A program made the translations under genes and the position numbers. The notes under the pieces were generated by a model, which did not search any database, was not told where the DNA came from, and saw only the letters and a program-made list of their open reading frames with translations. 64,000 nucleotides of DNA from Microbacterium enclense (GTDB taxonomy: Bacteria > Actinomycetota > Actinomycetes > Actinomycetales > Microbacteriaceae), in the NCBI RefSeq assembly GCF_001456955.1, contig NZ_KQ758469.1, positions 126,926 through 190,925 on the forward strand, written 5' to 3'. Positions 49,962 to 58,860 of this stretch are shown one piece after another (the first letter of the stretch is position 1; each line of letters begins with the position of its first letter).

Positions 49962-51488
49962 TCAGTCCTCGGGCGCCTTCGGGAACGGGCTCGGCACCAC
50001 GGGGTGCGTTCCCGTGTAGCCCTCACGCTCCGCAGCCAGTTCGGCGATGCGCTTGCGGCAGGCGTACCAGCCGATGACGATGCCGATCACGGCGACGACC
50101 GTGGCCACCAGCGTCGCCGGTGAGTCCACGAAGACCAGCACGAGCACACCCGCGAGGAACACCAGCGTCACCCAGTTCGTGTACGGCGCGCCGAAGAGCC
50201 GGAACGACGGGCGCACCAGCAGCCCGCGGTCGGCGAGCTGCTTCAGACGCATCTGGCAGATGATGATGGTCGCCCACGTCGAGATGATGCCGACCGATGC
50301 GACGCTCAGCACCGTCTCGAACGCCTCGGCGGGCACGAAGAAGTTCAGCACGACCCCCAACAGGGCCACCGCTGCCGTGATCGCGATGCCGCCGTAGGGC
50401 ACGCCCGCCTTGTTCATGCGCGCGGCGAACTGCGGCGCGGAGCCCGCGATCGCCATCGAGCGCAGGATGCGGCCCGTGGAGTACAGCCCCGCATTCAGCG
50501 ACGACAGCGCCGCGGTCAGCACGACCATGTTCATGATGACGTCGACGCCCGGCACCCCGATCGAGGCGAAGAACGTCACGAACGGGCTCTCGCCGGCCGA
50601 GTACGCCGTGAACGGGAGCAGCAGCGACAGCAGCAGCACCGACCCGACGTAGAACACCGCCACGCGCAGCACCACCGAGTTGATGGCCCGGGGCATGACC
50701 TTCTCGGGGTTCTTCGTCTCGCCGGCGGCCGTGCCGATCAGCTCGATCGAGGCGTAGGCGAAGACGACGCCCTGCATGAGGAGGATGGCGGGCAGGATGC
50801 CGTTGGGGAGGAACCCGCCGTTGTCGGCGATGAGCGAGAACCCGACGGGCGAGCCGTTGGGCGTGCCGAACACGACGAAGTAGATGCCGACGAGCAGGAA
50901 CGCCACGAGGGCGGCGACCTTGATGAGGGCGAACCAGAACTCCAGCTCGCCGAACACCTTGACCGACACGAGATTGACCGCCAGCACCACGACCAGTGCG
51001 ATCAGCGCCCACAGCCACTGCGGGACCGCGCCGATCCACGGCACGTACTTGCCGAAGAAGTTCATGTAGACGGCCGCGGCGGTGATGTCGACGATGGTCG
51101 TCATCGCCCAGTTGATCCAGTAGAACCAGCCCGAGACGAACGCGGCCTTCTCGCCGAAGAACTCGCGCGCGTACGACACGAACGACCCCGAGCTCGGGCG
51201 GTGCAGCACCAGCTCGCCGAGCGCGCGCAGGATGAAGAACGCGAAGACGCCGCAGACGGCGTACGAGATGACGATCGCCGGCCCGGCCTGGGCGAGACGG
51301 CCGCCGGCGCCGAGGAACAGCCCCGTTCCGATCGCACCGCCGATGGCGATCATCTGCACCTGACGCGACGACAGGCCCTTGTGGTAGCCGCTGTCCTCGA
51401 GCTGCACGGTCGAGGTGTTGATCGGCTCGGCGGCGTCGCCCGAGCGCGGAGTGGAGTCGTTCACGTACCCATCATTCGTTTCGCGCAC
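49962..51488 (-). CDS. Amino acid permease (APC superfamily)
   Basis: 508 residues with twelve predicted membrane segments. [24 protein letters not shown] in segment 1 and [24 protein letters not shown] are the family signatures of the GABA/aromatic/proline permease group (AAT family). It imports an amino acid with protons. The start is a GTG, either 51488 or 51464 ([12 protein letters not shown]); neither has a strong ribosome site. No regulatory link with the pca genes is evident. Confidence 0.9.
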   Translation of the reverse strand: MRETNDGYVNDSTPRSGDAAEPINTSTVQLEDSGYHKGLSSRQVQMIAIGGAIGTGLFLGAGGRLAQAGPAIVISYAVCGVFAFFILRALGELVLHRPSSGSFVSYAREFFGEKAAFVSGWFYWINWAMTTIVDITAAAVYMNFFGKYVPWIGAVPQWLWALIALVVVLAVNLVSVKVFGELEFWFALIKVAALVAFLLVGIYFVVFGTPNGSPVGFSLIADNGGFLPNGILPAILLMQGVVFAYASIELIGTAAGETKNPEKVMPRAINSVVLRVAVFYVGSVLLLSLLLPFTAYSAGESPFVTFFASIGVPGVDVIMNMVVLTAALSSLNAGLYSTGRILRSMAIAGSAPQFAARMNKAGVPYGGIAITAAVALLGVVLNFFVPAEAFETVLSVASVGIISTWATIIICQMRLKQLADRGLLVRPSFRLFGAPYTNWVTLVFLAGVLVLVFVDSPATLVATVVAVIGIVIGWYACRKRIAELAAEREGYTGTHPVVPSPFPKAPED

Positions 51489-51537
51489 CGCCTGTCCAGC
51501 AAGCGCGCCGAGATCGGCGGCATCCGGATGCCACGGC

Positions 51538-52536
51538 TCAGAGCCACTTCTTCCACTTGAACGTCAGCCACAGACCCGCCGACACCGCCACCATGAGCAC
51601 CAGCGCCATCGGGTAGCCGTACTGCCACTCCAGCTCGGGCATGTTCTTGAAGTTCATGCCGTAGATCGCGCCGATCAGCGAGGGGCCGAACAGGATGGCC
51701 GCCCACCCCGAGATCTTCTTCACCTGTTCGTTCTGCTGCAGCGAGGTCTCGGTCTGCCGTTGGGTGACGAGGGTGGCGTTCACGGTGAGGGCGTTGTCGA
51801 GGATCGCGCGCAGCGCCGTGAGCTTCTCGCACTGGCGCAGCACGTGGTCGAGCACGTCGCGCAGCGACCGTTGCAGTTCGAGGTCGACGCCGTACTTGTC
51901 GGCGCCCCGCAGCAGCGCCTCGAGCATGCCGCGCAACGGCTCGGCGGCTCGCTGGAAGTGGATGACCTCCCGCGCGAGCTCGTAGATGCGCTGCGTGAGC
52001 TCGGCGCCGCCGGTGCCGAACAGCTGGTCCTCGATCTCGTCGACGTCGTTGCGCAGCCCCCGCGCGACCGGGTCGTACTGGTCGACGACCTCGTCGAGGA
52101 TCGCGTAGAGCACGGCCTCGGGTCCCCGCGCGAGCAGGTCGGGGCTCTTCTCGAGGCGACGGCGCACGCGCGAGAGGTCGGGCACCTCGGCATGACGCAC
52201 CGTGACGACGTAGTCGGCGCCGATGAACACGTGCAGCTCGCCGAACTCGACCGTCTCGCTCTCGTCTATGTACCGCGCCGGGCGCAGCACCGCGAAGAGG
52301 TTGTCGCCGTAGCGTTCGAGCTTCGCCCGCTGGTGCCCGGTGAGCGCGTCCTCGACGGCGAGCGGGTGCAGCGAGAACTCGGCGGCCACACGCTCGAGCT
52401 CGTCGGGCGAGGGGCGCAGCAGCCCGATCCACGCCATGCCGCCGTGGGCCTCCATGTACTCGAAGGTCTGGTCGAGGCTCGCGGGGTTCTCGATGCGGTG
52501 ACCGTCGACGTACACGGCGCTGTCGATGATGGGCAT
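51538..52536 (-). CDS. corA: CorA-like magnesium transporter
   Basis: 332 residues. A large cytoplasmic N-terminal domain with a long helix is followed by two C-terminal membrane segments; the first ends in the CorA signature [13 protein letters not shown] (GMN pore motif, about 292). It carries Mg2+ or other divalent metals as a pentamer. The ATG at 52536 is the only suitable start. It stands 49 bp from the permease gene. Confidence 0.92.
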   Translation of the reverse strand: MPIIDSAVYVDGHRIENPASLDQTFEYMEAHGGMAWIGLLRPSPDELERVAAEFSLHPLAVEDALTGHQRAKLERYGDNLFAVLRPARYIDESETVEFGELHVFIGADYVVTVRHAEVPDLSRVRRRLEKSPDLLARGPEAVLYAILDEVVDQYDPVARGLRNDVDEIEDQLFGTGGAELTQRIYELAREVIHFQRAAEPLRGMLEALLRGADKYGVDLELQRSLRDVLDHVLRQCEKLTALRAILDNALTVNATLVTQRQTETSLQQNEQVKKISGWAAILFGPSLIGAIYGMNFKNMPELEWQYGYPMALVLMVAVSAGLWLTFKWKKWL

Positions 52537-52572
52537 GAGTCCGTTGTACTCCCGACGCCTATGTGCGCCCGG

Positions 52573-52902
52573 TCACTTCTTCGGGTCGTTGCCCCAGTTC
52601 ATGAGCGAGTAGCGCCAGTCGGTGTCGGTGATGTCGCCCTTCGGCTTCTGCGCGCTGTGGCGCTTGACGTAGCCGACGACCTTGCGCATGTGGGCGTAGT
52701 CGTCGTCGGTGAGATCGGCCTTCTTCTTCTCGAGGATGCGCACGATGTGCCGCCCGCTCTCGTGACCGGTCGACTCGCCGCCGTCCTTCTTCTGCCCGAC
52801 GGATTTCGATTCGTCGGTGTCGAGCCACTTCTTCAGCTCGCTCGCGGTCATGTTCACCGCGTCGTCGAAGTCCTTCTTGGTCTGATCGTTGTCGTCGCTC
52901 AT
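52573..52902 (-). CDS. DUF3140 domain-containing protein
   Basis: 109 residues, rich in Lys and Asp. NMTASELKKWLDTDESKSVGQ (about 17) and the C-terminal HMRKVVGYVKRHSAQKP and WRYSLMNWGNDPK match the DUF3140 pattern of small actinobacterial proteins, often near stress or plasmid genes. It probably binds nucleic acid, by analogy with its basic helices, but the function is unknown. The ATG at 52902 is used; the longer open frame reaches into EamA. The 149-bp gap 52903-53051 holds several GGCATCC words and no gene. Confidence 0.8.
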   Translation of the reverse strand: MSDDNDQTKKDFDDAVNMTASELKKWLDTDESKSVGQKKDGGESTGHESGRHIVRILEKKKADLTDDDYAHMRKVVGYVKRHSAQKPKGDITDTDWRYSLMNWGNDPKK

Positions 52903-53051
52903 GCCGTCATCCTCGCCAAGGGCCGACGACGTCGACGCCCCCTTGCGCCGGCGACGACGCGGTGGCATCCGCACCGCACCGGCATCCGCCACGCGTCGGC
53001 GTCCGCACCGCCGACGGCTCGCTGTGGCGCTCACCGCGCGGCGGCATCCGT

Positions 53052-53960
53052 TCAACCGACGGGCTCGCTCAACGGCTCGTCGGCGTCGGGTCCCGGATGC
53101 CGCGCCGCGCTGCCGCGACGGGCGGCGGCGAGCACGGCCCCGATGCTGGCCGCGATGACCAGGGCGATCCCCGCGATCTCCAGCCACGACAGGTGCTGCC
53201 CCAGCAGCAGGAAGCCGGCGACCGAGGCCGTCGCGGGTCCGAGGCTCATGAGGATCGCGAACGCCGACGCGGGCAGGCGACGCAGCGCCACCAGTTCGAG
53301 GGCGTACGGAATGGTCGACGACAGCAGCGCGACCGCGGCGCCCAGGGCGAGGATGTCGACGCGCAGCAGCGCCGAGCCCGCCTGCCAGACACCGAACGGC
53401 AGGACGATGACCGCCCCCACCGCCATCGCGAGCGCGAGCCCGTCGAGGCGGGGGAACTCCCGGCCGACGCGCGCCGACGCGAGGATGTACAGCGCCCAGC
53501 TCACGGCCGCCCCGAGCGCGAAGACGACGCCGAGCAGGTCGAGCCGGTCCCACCCGCCCGCACCGAGGGCGACGACCCCCGCGAGCGCGAGGCCCGCCCA
53601 GAGCCAGCGCGCGAGGCCCGTCGCCGTCAGGATCGACAGGGTCAGCGGGCCGAGCACCTCGATCGTGACGGTCACCCCGAGCGGCAGGCGTGCGAGGGCG
53701 AGGTAGAACAGCCCGTTCATGGATGCCAGCACCACGCCGAAGCCGATGACCGAGCGCCACGCCACGGCGGTGTGGCCGCGTAGGCGCGGACGAGCGATCA
53801 GCAGCAGAAGCAGCGCCGAGAAGACCAGGCGCAGCATGACGATGCCGAGCGGGCCGGTCTCGGGGAAGAGCATGACGGCGAACGACGCGCCGACCTCCTG
53901 GCACGCGAGACCCACCAGCACGAGCGCGGCGGCCGAGCCCTGTCCGCCGCGTGCGATCAT
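53052..53960 (-). CDS. EamA family transporter (RhtA-like exporter)
   Basis: 302 residues with ten membrane segments in two EamA halves (GLACQEVGASFAVMLF, RLVFSALLLLLIARPR; LGVVFALGAAVSWALYILASARV in the second). RhtA-like proteins export amino acids or other metabolites. The ATG at 53960 overlaps the stop of the lipoprotein gene upstream (ATGA), so the two are translated together. The C-terminus is a short charged tail. Confidence 0.9.
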   Translation of the reverse strand: MIARGGQGSAAALVLVGLACQEVGASFAVMLFPETGPLGIVMLRLVFSALLLLLIARPRLRGHTAVAWRSVIGFGVVLASMNGLFYLALARLPLGVTVTIEVLGPLTLSILTATGLARWLWAGLALAGVVALGAGGWDRLDLLGVVFALGAAVSWALYILASARVGREFPRLDGLALAMAVGAVIVLPFGVWQAGSALLRVDILALGAAVALLSSTIPYALELVALRRLPASAFAILMSLGPATASVAGFLLLGQHLSWLEIAGIALVIAASIGAVLAAARRGSAARHPGPDADEPLSEPVG

Positions 53961-55228
53961 CCGGCGGGGGGCGCGCAGATGGCGTTGGCGGTGATGGCGT
54001 CGCGCATCTGGTCGGCGGTCCAGGGGAGGCCGGCCTCGGGCAGCGTCTGCCCCGCGGCCGCGGGGGCCTTGGAGGCGATCGCCGCGAGCTGCCAGGCGAG
54101 CCAGGCGCCGGTGTTCTCGTTGCCGGCGGAGTTGTTCAGCACCACGGCGACCGACATTCCGGTCGCGGGGTCGGCGAAGGCGCCCACGATGTAGCCCGGC
54201 GTCGAACCGAACTGCCCGATGAGCGAGCCCGCCTGGTAGGCCCCGCCCGCCGCGGTGAACCACGTCGGCTGATCGGCGGCGACCGGCACCGGGTTCGCGA
54301 ACCTGTCGTTGTCGTCGGGAAGCAGCGCGTCGGTCGCGAGGGCCTGGGCGTACCGCCCGAGGTCGCGGATGTTCGTGACGGCGCCGGACACGGCCTGCCC
54401 GTAGCTCGACGACATCGTGGTGAACTCGGTCGGCTGCGCGCAGTCGTAGGCGCCGTCGGCGTTGGGCTGCGACCAGTGACCCGTCAGCGGCGACGTGCCC
54501 GGGGTGGCGGCCGCGGGGCCCGGCAACGACGTCGCGGCAAGACCCAGCGGGTCGATGACGCGCTCGGTGATCACGTCGGCGAGCGATTCGCCGGTGACCC
54601 GCTCGACGGCGAGGCCGGCGAGCAGGAAGTTCGTCGGCGACGAGGCGAACGAGACACCGGGATCGTTGAGGCGGGGCTTCGAGATGCCGTACGCCATCAG
54701 CTCGCGCGCGTTCCACACGCGATCGGGGTTGCTCCGCACCAGGCCGTCGAGGCTCGAGGTGTACGAGGCGAGGCCCGACGTGCCGTCGCAAAGCTGCCGA
54801 AGGGTGATGTCCTCGTAGCCGGGCACGTTGCTGACCCACTGCGTGATCGGGTCGTCGAGCGCGAAGCGCCCGTCGGCGGCGAGGCGGTACACCGCGTCGC
54901 ACGTCATCGCACCGGTGACGTCGGCGGCGCGGAACTGCAGGTCGTCGGTCACCTCGGCTCCGCCGGGACCCTGTGTGCCGACGCCGGAGATCCACGTGCC
55001 GCTCCACGGCGCCCAGACGCCCACGATGGCCCCGGTCGCTCCGGTCGCCGTGATGGCCGCGCTCACCGCGTCGCGCATCTCGGTGACGGTGGCCTCGGGA
55101 AGTGGGGCGTCCACCTGCGCGGGGACGTCGATCGACACCGTCCCCTGGCTCGTGCAGCCGCTCAGCACGAGGGCGAGCGCTCCCGCGCCCGCGATCGCGA
55201 CGGCCGCGGAACGACGCCATCTCCGCAT
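53957..55228 (-). CDS. Beta-lactamase-like serine hydrolase lipoprotein without SxxK
   Basis: 423 residues. The signal peptide ends in LVLSGC, a lipobox (Cys25). The body follows class C beta-lactamase / DD-peptidase-like proteins (FALDDPITQWVSN, ITLRQLCDGTSGLASY, LLAGLAVERVTGESLADV), but the active-site motifs are lost. Where SxxK is expected the sequence is DVTG (Asp103, Gly106). The YxN position reads SSP (Ser196, Pro198), and HxG is replaced by QFGSTPG. So it probably is not an enzyme. Extra cysteines suggest disulfides outside the membrane. It is divergent from the heme oxygenase and overlaps the EamA gene. Confidence 0.85.
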   Translation of the reverse strand: MRRWRRSAAVAIAGAGALALVLSGCTSQGTVSIDVPAQVDAPLPEATVTEMRDAVSAAITATGATGAIVGVWAPWSGTWISGVGTQGPGGAEVTDDLQFRAADVTGAMTCDAVYRLAADGRFALDDPITQWVSNVPGYEDITLRQLCDGTSGLASYTSSLDGLVRSNPDRVWNARELMAYGISKPRLNDPGVSFASSPTNFLLAGLAVERVTGESLADVITERVIDPLGLAATSLPGPAAATPGTSPLTGHWSQPNADGAYDCAQPTEFTTMSSSYGQAVSGAVTNIRDLGRYAQALATDALLPDDNDRFANPVPVAADQPTWFTAAGGAYQAGSLIGQFGSTPGYIVGAFADPATGMSVAVVLNNSAGNENTGAWLAWQLAAIASKAPAAAGQTLPEAGLPWTADQMRDAITANAICAPPAG

Positions 55229-55377
55229 GTGAACCCCCAGCGTTTCCGAGCGCGACGAAGCGCACTCCCGTTGAATTCAAACACACGGGGCGGGGGCCCA
55301 CCCGCCGCTTGCGCACCCGGGGAGTCACGTCTGCATCACGACTGCCGCCACCTCGCGCGACTCCGGGGGAACACGGG

Positions 55378-55393
55378 GTTAGGCGAACCTAAC
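55378..55393. promoter_or_regulatory. Iron box (DtxR/IdeR-type) before heme oxygenase
   Basis: GTTAGGCGAACCTAAC has arms GTTAGG and CCTAAC around four bases, the core of the DtxR/IdeR consensus TTAGGTTAGCCTAACCTAA. It lies 20 bp upstream of the ATG at 55414, in a place to block transcription when iron is plentiful. Confidence 0.7.
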
Positions 55394-55413
55394 TCTTTGC
55401 GTATGATGACCGC

Positions 55414-56067
55414 ATGAACGCCGTCGTCCCGTTCTCCACGGCTCTGCGCGAGCGCTCCAGCAGCGCGCACTCGCCCCGCGAGTGCGACGGGTTCATGACC
55501 GACCTGCTCACCGGCGCCGGAACCCGCGACGACTACATCGCGCTCATCGCCCAGCACTGGTTCCTCTACGCCGCCCTCGAAGAGGCGTCCGCGCGCATGC
55601 GCACCGACCCGGTGGCATCCGTGTTCCTGAGCGACAAGCTCTCGCGCCTGCCCGCGCTCGAGGCCGACCTCGCCTTCCTCATCGGCCCGCAGTGGCGCGA
55701 CGAGATCCGCCCCCTGCCCACCACGCAGGCGTACGTCTCGCGCATCCGACGCGTGGCGGCCACCTGGCCGGGTGGGTTCGTCGCGCACCACTACACGCGG
55801 TTCCTCGGCGATCTGTCGGGCGGCCCGTCGATCGGCCGGCTCATGCAGCGGCAGTTCGGGTTCGAGACGAACGGCATCGGGTTCCTGCTCTTCGGCGACA
55901 TCGCCGATCCCAAGGCGTTCAAGAGCGTCTACCGCGAGCAGCTCGACGCCGCGCCGTGGGACGACGCCGAGAAAGAACGTGTCATCGCCGAGGTGCTGGT
56001 GGCCTACCGCTTCACCACCGAGCTGTTCGCCGACCTCACGCGCGCGAAGGCCGCACGGGTCGCCTGA
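55414..56067 (+). CDS. Biliverdin-producing heme oxygenase
   Basis: 217 residues. RERSSSAHSPRECDGFM has the proximal heme His, and VAHHYTRFLGDLSGGPSIGRLM (about 127) is the distal helix with the glycines that let oxygen bind. It opens heme to release iron, biliverdin and CO. A DtxR-type iron box overlaps its promoter, so it should be switched on in low iron. The ATG at 55414 is the natural start. It may serve the organism's use of heme as an iron source; no heme importer is visible here. Confidence 0.92.
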   Translation: MNAVVPFSTALRERSSSAHSPRECDGFMTDLLTGAGTRDDYIALIAQHWFLYAALEEASARMRTDPVASVFLSDKLSRLPALEADLAFLIGPQWRDEIRPLPTTQAYVSRIRRVAATWPGGFVAHHYTRFLGDLSGGPSIGRLMQRQFGFETNGIGFLLFGDIADPKAFKSVYREQLDAAPWDDAEKERVIAEVLVAYRFTTELFADLTRAKAARVA

Positions 56068-56070
56068 GCC

Positions 56071-57453
56071 TCACGCCTGACGGGTGGCCGCCTCGTCTTG
56101 CCGGGCCAGCCACGCCTGCTTCATGAAGCGGCGGACGTCTTCGTCGACCCGGATGTCGCCGGGGCGCAACGGACGCGTCAAATACAGACCGTCGAGCGAG
56201 GTGAGCCGGCTGAGCGCGACGTAGGTCTGCCCCGGGGCGAAGGCGCCCGAACCGAGGTCGACCACGGCGCGGTCGTACGTCTTGCCTTGCGACTTGTGGA
56301 TCGTGACGGCCCACGCCAGCCGCAGGGGGAACTGCGTGAACTCGGCGACGATTTCGCGCGACAGGTTCTTCGTGCCGGGGTCGTAGGCGTAGCGGTACCT
56401 CTCCCACACGGCCGGTTCGACGTCGTGCTGGATGCCGTCGACCTCGACGCGCACGCTGTCGCCGGCGATGCGGGTGACCGTGCCGATCGTCCCGTTGACC
56501 CATCGCGGCGCCTCGCCGAACTGCCCCGCGTCGTTGCGGAGGAACATGACCTGCGCCCCGACCTTGAGGGTCAGCTCCATCTCGGCGGGGTAGTTGGCCT
56601 CGCCGCGGCCGAAGTCGCCCGAGATCTCCGCGTTCGCGGTCTGGGTGCGCCCGACGAGTTCGTCGAGGTGCTTGCGGTTGATGGTGTTCACGCGGTCGTT
56701 GCGGGTGGCGAGCGTGATGACCGGGTGCTCGCCATCGGCGGGATGCGGCGGCGTCCGCGCCCCCGCGCTGTTCAGGATGCCGGCCATCTCGGCCGTTACG
56801 CGCCCGTAGCGCACCGCGTTGAGCAGCGTCTTGAAGCCCGGGTCGGACTGCCGGTGGATCTCGACGAGCTCGTTCACGTGCAGGTCGGCGCCGTGCCGGC
56901 CGATGTCGATGAGCCCGTCGCTGGCCGCCGCGCCCGACCAGACCTTCGCGTCGAAGAACCAGAACGAGCGGTAGTGATCGCGGATGTAGCGCATCTCGTC
57001 GCCCCGCGGCGGGACGGGGGCCAGCTGGTACGGGTCGCCGAACATGACGATCTGCGTGCCGCCGAACGGCTCGGAGCGACGACCGCGGGCCTGACGGAGC
57101 GAGCGGTCGATGGCATCCATCAGGTCGGCGTTGACCATCGAGATCTCGTCGATCACCAGGGTGTCGATGGCGTTGAGGATCTTGCGGGTGGCGTCGTTCT
57201 GATCGATGTCGCCGTTCGCGATCAGCCCGATCGGCAGGCGGAACAGCGAGTGGATCGTCTGCCCCTCGACGTTGAGCGCGGCCACGCCCGTCGGCGCGCA
57301 GACGGCGATCTGCTTCTTCGTGTTCCATGCCAGGTGCTGCAGCAGCGTCGACTTGCCGGTGCCGGCGCGGCCCGTGACGAAGACGTGCTCGCGCGTGTCT
57401 TCGATCAGCCGGAACAGCGCCTGCTGCTCGGCGGAAAGGGGCGGCGTGGTCAC
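56071..57453 (-). CDS. PIF1-like DNA helicase / AAA ATPase
   Basis: 460 residues. FVTGRAGTGKSTLLQHL is the Walker A (about 28), LVIDEISMVNADLMD (about 97) the Walker B, and IVMFGDPYQLAPVPP, VTIHKSQGKTYDRAVVDLG and QTYVALSRLTSLDGLYL (motif VI) are further helicase motifs, close to the RecD/PIF1 superfamily 1B. It probably unwinds DNA 5' to 3'. Its role in the cell is unknown. It follows the MerR gene with 9 bp between and converges on the heme oxygenase gene. Confidence 0.9.
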   Translation of the reverse strand: MTTPPLSAEQQALFRLIEDTREHVFVTGRAGTGKSTLLQHLAWNTKKQIAVCAPTGVAALNVEGQTIHSLFRLPIGLIANGDIDQNDATRKILNAIDTLVIDEISMVNADLMDAIDRSLRQARGRRSEPFGGTQIVMFGDPYQLAPVPPRGDEMRYIRDHYRSFWFFDAKVWSGAAASDGLIDIGRHGADLHVNELVEIHRQSDPGFKTLLNAVRYGRVTAEMAGILNSAGARTPPHPADGEHPVITLATRNDRVNTINRKHLDELVGRTQTANAEISGDFGRGEANYPAEMELTLKVGAQVMFLRNDAGQFGEAPRWVNGTIGTVTRIAGDSVRVEVDGIQHDVEPAVWERYRYAYDPGTKNLSREIVAEFTQFPLRLAWAVTIHKSQGKTYDRAVVDLGSGAFAPGQTYVALSRLTSLDGLYLTRPLRPGDIRVDEDVRRFMKQAWLARQDEAATRQA

Positions 57454-57462
57454 CGGCCCATG

Positions 57463-57936
57463 CTAGTTCGCGCCGTCGCGCCGACGCAGAGCCGTGCCGA
57501 CGGCGCCACCCGCCGGCTCGGTGTGGAGGAGCAGCCAACGCGCCTCGCCCGAGAGCACGTCGGCGACGTGGCTGCGGAATCGGGGACACTGCGTGATGTC
57601 GTGCGACCGGCACCGCAGCGCGTGCTCGGTCATCGCGCGGGCCTCGGCGATCTCGGCCGCGCGACGGTCGAGCTCGGCCACGTGCTCCTCGAGCACCCGA
57701 TGCCGGTCGGGGGCGTCGTCGTCGAGCAGCACGCGGATCTGCTCGAGCGAGAGCCCCGCCGCCTTGTTGCGCAGGATCACGGCGATGCGCACGGCGTCGT
57801 CGTCGCCGAACCGGCGCCTCCCCGCGCCGTCGCGCGCGGGGCGCAGCAGCCCCGCGTCCTCCCAGTGCCGCAGCACGTGGGTGTCGAGCCCGAACCGCGC
57901 CGCCGCCTCGCCGATGGACTCCCCGCTTGACTTCAT
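57463..57936 (-). CDS. MerR family transcriptional regulator
   Basis: 157 residues. The N-terminal winged helix (IGEAAARFGLDTHVLRHWEDAGLLRPARDGAGRR) is typical MerR, followed by a coiled-coil dimer helix and a C-terminal part with Cys107 and Cys115 (LRCRSHDITQCPRF) which could sense thiols or metal. It is divergent from a thioredoxin-reductase-like gene, with a 24-bp palindrome over its own start codon. The ATG at 57936 is inside the palindrome, so the mRNA may be leaderless or very short. Confidence 0.88.
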   Translation of the reverse strand: MKSSGESIGEAAARFGLDTHVLRHWEDAGLLRPARDGAGRRRFGDDDAVRIAVILRNKAAGLSLEQIRVLLDDDAPDRHRVLEEHVAELDRRAAEIAEARAMTEHALRCRSHDITQCPRFRSHVADVLSGEARWLLLHTEPAGGAVGTALRRRDGAN

Positions 57937-57951
57937 GTCGACATGAAGTCA
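57928..57951. promoter_or_regulatory. 24-bp perfect palindrome between MerR and flavoprotein genes
   Basis: The half-site is TGACTTCATGTC and the other half its exact complement. It contains the ATG of the MerR gene and lies 36 bp upstream of the GTG of the flavoprotein. TTGACT at 57927 is a possible -35 element with a 19-bp spacing to a weak -10, as MerR-activated promoters often have. Confidence 0.7.
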
Positions 57952-57987
57952 CACGATGGCCTCGGACGCAAACGGAAGGAGCCCATC

Positions 57988-58818
57988 GTGTACGACGCGA
58001 TCATCATCGGAGGCGGCCCCGCGGGTCTGCAGGCGGCGCTGACGCTGGGCCGGATGCACCGGCGCACCCTGCTGCTGGACTCGGGCGCGTATCGCAACGG
58101 CACCGTCCGCCACGCGCACAACCTGCTGACCAACGACGGACGCGATCCGGCGGAGCTGCGCCGCATCGCCCGCGCCGAGATCGCCGCATACGACGCCGTG
58201 GAGGTCCGGGATGCCACGGCCGCCGGCATCGTGCGCGACGGCGACGCGCTGACGGTCACCGTAGACGGCGACGCCCTCCGCGCCCACGCGGTGATCCTCG
58301 CGACCGGTGTGGCCGACGAGCTCCCGCCGATCCCCGGTCTCGCCGAGCACTGGGGCGACACCGTCGCGAACTGCCCGTTCTGCCACGGACACGAGTTCGC
58401 CGGTCGCCCCGTCGCCGTCGTCAACGCCTCGCCGCACGCCGTCGTCCTCGCGCGGATGCTCGAGCCGGTGGCATCCGAGGTGCACGTCGTGGCACCCGAC
58501 GAGGTGAGCGCCGTCTCGGGCGTTCGCGACGGACTCCGCCTGCACCTGGCCGACGGGACCGCGCGCGAGGTGGCCGGCGCCTTCGTCGCGCCGACGTGGA
58601 CCGTGCGCGGTGAGCTCGTCGACGCGCTCGGTCTCGAACGCCAGGAGTCGGGCGCCGTGCGCACCGATCCGTTCGGCCGCACGAGCGTCGAGGGCGTGTA
58701 CGCGGTCGGCGACATCGCCCACCCCGACCACCTTCCGGGGCCGATGTTCTCGCTGGCGGCGGCGATCGCGGGAGGACAGCTCGCGGCCGTGGCCGTCGTG
58801 CGGTCGCTCGTGGCGTAA
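57988..58818 (+). CDS. NAD(P)/FAD-dependent oxidoreductase (thioredoxin reductase-like)
   Basis: 276 residues. VYDAIIIGGGPAGLQAALTLG binds FAD, ANCPFCHGHEFAG (about 115) has the CxxC redox pair, and GVYAVGDIAHPDHLPGPM (about 229) is the second FAD motif. Compared with thioredoxin reductase the NADPH domain is short (VAVVNASPHAVVLARML), as in thioredoxin-reductase-like proteins without a typical NADPH loop. The GTG at 57988 with AAGGAG is chosen over the ATG at 57943, which lies in the operator. Probably controlled by the divergent MerR protein. The substrate is unknown. Confidence 0.87.
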   Translation: MYDAIIIGGGPAGLQAALTLGRMHRRTLLLDSGAYRNGTVRHAHNLLTNDGRDPAELRRIARAEIAAYDAVEVRDATAAGIVRDGDALTVTVDGDALRAHAVILATGVADELPPIPGLAEHWGDTVANCPFCHGHEFAGRPVAVVNASPHAVVLARMLEPVASEVHVVAPDEVSAVSGVRDGLRLHLADGTAREVAGAFVAPTWTVRGELVDALGLERQESGAVRTDPFGRTSVEGVYAVGDIAHPDHLPGPMFSLAAAIAGGQLAAVAVVRSLVA

Positions 58819-58860
58819 CGCACGCGGCACCCCCACAGGACTGCTTCCTAGACTGGGGGC

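Noticed and set aside
57943..57990. ATG at 57943 as start of the thioredoxin reductase-like protein
   Set aside because: It lies inside the palindrome, has no ribosome site and adds unconserved residues; the GTG at 57988 has AAGGAG.
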